In this document: piece by piece, positions 4,940 to 5,939 of the stretch
Layout of the letters: the number at the start of each line of letters is the position of its first letter
Numbering within the stretch: position 1 is the stretch's first letter
Source of the DNA: Treponema sp.
Lineage (GTDB): Bacteria > Spirochaetota > Spirochaetia > Treponematales > Breznakiellaceae
DNA: 5,939 nucleotides
Direction: 5' to 3'
Assembly: GCA_031267115.1 (NCBI GenBank)
Contig: JAIRZS010000077.1
Coordinates: forward strand, 1 to 5,939
Position numbers and translations under genes: made by a program
Notes under the pieces: generated by a model
Database searches by the model: none
The model's input: only the letters and a program-made list of their open reading frames with translations
What the model was told of the DNA's origin: nothing

Positions 4940-4990
4940 CAAGTTTAGCCTTGCGGAGCGGGGGCTTTAGCCCCCGGCTGAATAGTTACA
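4940..4990 (+). promoter_or_regulatory. Shared 50-nt hairpin leader before the membrane-protein gene
   Basis: This is a near-identical copy of 4306-4355. The stem here is GGGGGC-TTTA-GCCCCC (4960-4975), one base pair longer than in the first copy because both arms gained a base, again enclosed by AGCC (4947-4950) and GGCT (4976-4979). It ends 17 nt before ATG 5008, leaving GAAGGGG (4994-5000) exposed as the ribosome binding site. Confidence 0.55.
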
Positions 4991-5007
4991 AGAGAAGGGG
5001 ATAAACC

Positions 5008-5361
5008 ATGAAAAACTTTTCCAAATGGATTTTACGGGTTTTAACCGGCGCAGGCGTATTTGCCCTTATAAGCGCTGTATCCGGCCTTGCCGTTATGTTC
5101 CTGTGGAACTGGCTGTTACCGGCTGTCTTTGGCCTGCCCGGAATCAGTTACGCGCAGGCAGCCGGCCTGTTTGTGCTGGCCCGCATCCTTTTTTGTGGCA
5201 TCGGACTTACCGGAGGCTTTGGACATGGCCTGCGCGGATACGGGAAGTTCCTGTTCGGCGATGACCCGCGCTGCCATAACCCGTTCCGCGAAAAATGGCT
5301 CAGCATGAGCGAGGAAGAACGGAACGACTTTTTGAAGTACCATCATCATCTCTTCCGGTAG
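5008..5361 (+). CDS. Small two-helix membrane protein next to an ECF sigma factor
   Basis: The 117-aa product has a short basic N-terminus (KNFSKWILR), a hydrophobic helix at about 11-33, the motif LWNWLLPAVFGLPGISYAQA (32-51), and a second hydrophobic helix at about 51-70 (AGLFVLARILFCGIGLTGG). A cytoplasmic-looking tail follows with HGLRGYGKF, REKW, SMSEEERNDF and KYHHHLFR. From memory, small proteins with the LWNWLxPxxFGLP motif and a His-rich, EEER-containing tail occur in Bacteroidota, often beside sigma-factor genes, but no function is established to my knowledge. Here it precedes the ECF sigma gene by 43 nt and shares its promoter, so it is a candidate sensor or unconventional anti-sigma factor. 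It has no zinc-binding anti-sigma (ZAS) HxxxCxxC motif. GAAGGGG, 7 nt upstream, supports ATG 5008. Confidence 0.78.
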   Translation: MKNFSKWILRVLTGAGVFALISAVSGLAVMFLWNWLLPAVFGLPGISYAQAAGLFVLARILFCGIGLTGGFGHGLRGYGKFLFGDDPRCHNPFREKWLSMSEEERNDFLKYHHHLFR

Positions 5362-5404
5362 AATAGCGGATAGAACAGCAGACGGCAACAAACACAGAAA
5401 GAAA

Positions 5405-5939
5405 ATGCCGGAAAAGGAACAAAAGCGCAGGGCCGCCCAGGCCTTTGTCGAATACAAAGACAAACTCCTTAACTTTGCCCGCAAACATTTATATGCCCCG
5501 GACGAAGCGGAGGACATCGTTCAGGACGTATTCTGCCAGCTGTCGCGTATGGACAGTCTGGCCGCGCCCGTTGAACAAACAGGCGCGTGGCTGTTCCGGG
5601 CCGTAAAAAACCGCATCATAAATTTTTCCAAAAAGAAGAAAGACGCCCCCTTTCCCCGGCGCTCCGGCGATGAAGACGATGAAACCTACCTTGCCGATTT
5701 TGCCGACATTCTGTTTGATACCGAAGTAACGCCGGAAAGCGAATTCCTGCGCAAACTGGTATGGGAAGAAATAAAATCCGCCGCCGCAGAATTGCCGGAA
5801 GAACAGCGCAGCGTTTTTGAACAAACGGAATTGTGCGGCATACCGGTAAAAGAAATCGCCGAAAAGACAAACACCCCGGTCAATACCGTTCTTTCGCGCA
5901 AACACTACGCCGTAAAACATCTGCGCAAACGCCTTAAAG
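5405..5939 (+). CDS. ECF-type RNA polymerase sigma factor (3' end beyond window)
   Basis: An open frame from ATG 5405 runs 178 codons to the window edge without a stop. Sigma region 2 lies at about 12-78, with DEAEDIVQDVFCQLSRM (33-49, core-polymerase and -10 contacts) and AWLFRAVKNRIINF (61-74). An acidic linker follows (SGDEDDETYLADF, 87-99). Region 4 lies at about 127-177, with LPEEQRSVFEQTEL then the helix-turn-helix IPVKEIAEKTNTPVNTVLSRKHYAVKHLRKRL that reads the -35 element. ECF factors are usually 160-200 aa, so little is probably missing. No upstream in-frame ATG, GTG or TTG exists back to the stop at 5333, which fixes the start; the RBS (AGAAAG) is weak, consistent with coupling to the upstream gene. 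It likely directs transcription of an envelope or stress regulon when released by its partner. Confidence 0.93.
   Translation, partial: MPEKEQKRRAAQAFVEYKDKLLNFARKHLYAPDEAEDIVQDVFCQLSRMDSLAAPVEQTGAWLFRAVKNRIINFSKKKKDAPFPRRSGDEDDETYLADFADILFDTEVTPESEFLRKLVWEEIKSAAAELPEEQRSVFEQTELCGIPVKEIAEKTNTPVNTVLSRKHYAVKHLRKRLK

Noticed and set aside
5489..5920. A 143-codon minus-strand frame at the right edge
   Set aside because: It lies entirely antisense to the ECF sigma gene, whose regions 2 and 4 are clearly recognisable on the plus strand.

Overview
The window looks like accessory chromosome of a spirochaete, most likely a Treponema of the termite-gut type. This is an inference from memory, resting on three things: the style of the ClpP and Xer-like proteins, the transposase-like relic, and the very hairpin-rich intergenic DNA. 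No search was possible, and no rRNA or tRNA gene is present to fix the taxon. All credible genes are on the + strand.

Layout. Bases 1-1050 hold a repeat-rich mobile-element relic. Two perfect hairpins are followed by a unit bounded by a 17-bp imperfect inverted repeat (100-116 / 1025-1041). Inside it lie a bidirectional terminator and a Y1/RAYT-like transposase reading frame broken by an amber codon; its HUH histidines are also absent. Bases 1050-1375 contain a 38-bp repeat core and then a run of consecutive or nested hairpins, three of which share a CA(T/G)GGATG tip. A good sigma70-type promoter (1395-1423) leads into a stand-alone clpP paralogue with an intact catalytic triad. A complete tyrosine recombinase with an unusual N-terminal extension follows 62 bp later. 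Bases 3472-3744 hold a three-hairpin intergenic element.

From 3745 on come four small genes, three of them apparently regulatory: a MarR-like protein that seems to have lost its winged helix, a short DtxR/MntR-like protein with a partly degraded metal site, a two-helix membrane protein with a histidine-rich tail, and an ECF sigma factor running off the right edge. The DtxR-like gene and the membrane-protein gene are each preceded by the same composite intergenic unit: a long inverted repeat ending ACCGCAAAGTC / GACTTTGCGGT with a shared 38-bp core, then a shared ~50-nt hairpin leader ending 16-17 nt before the ATG. The core alone also occurs at 1050-1087. A strong promoter (4760-4789) places the second unit in a ~210-nt 5' leader of the membrane protein-ECF sigma pair.

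Working picture. The membrane protein and ECF sigma factor look like a signalling pair, possibly sensor/anti-sigma and sigma. The repeated structured units may be mobile (MITE- or REPIN-like), regulatory RNA leaders, or both. The nearby tyrosine recombinase makes a recombination-site role worth testing, but the repeats do not match canonical integron attC ends.
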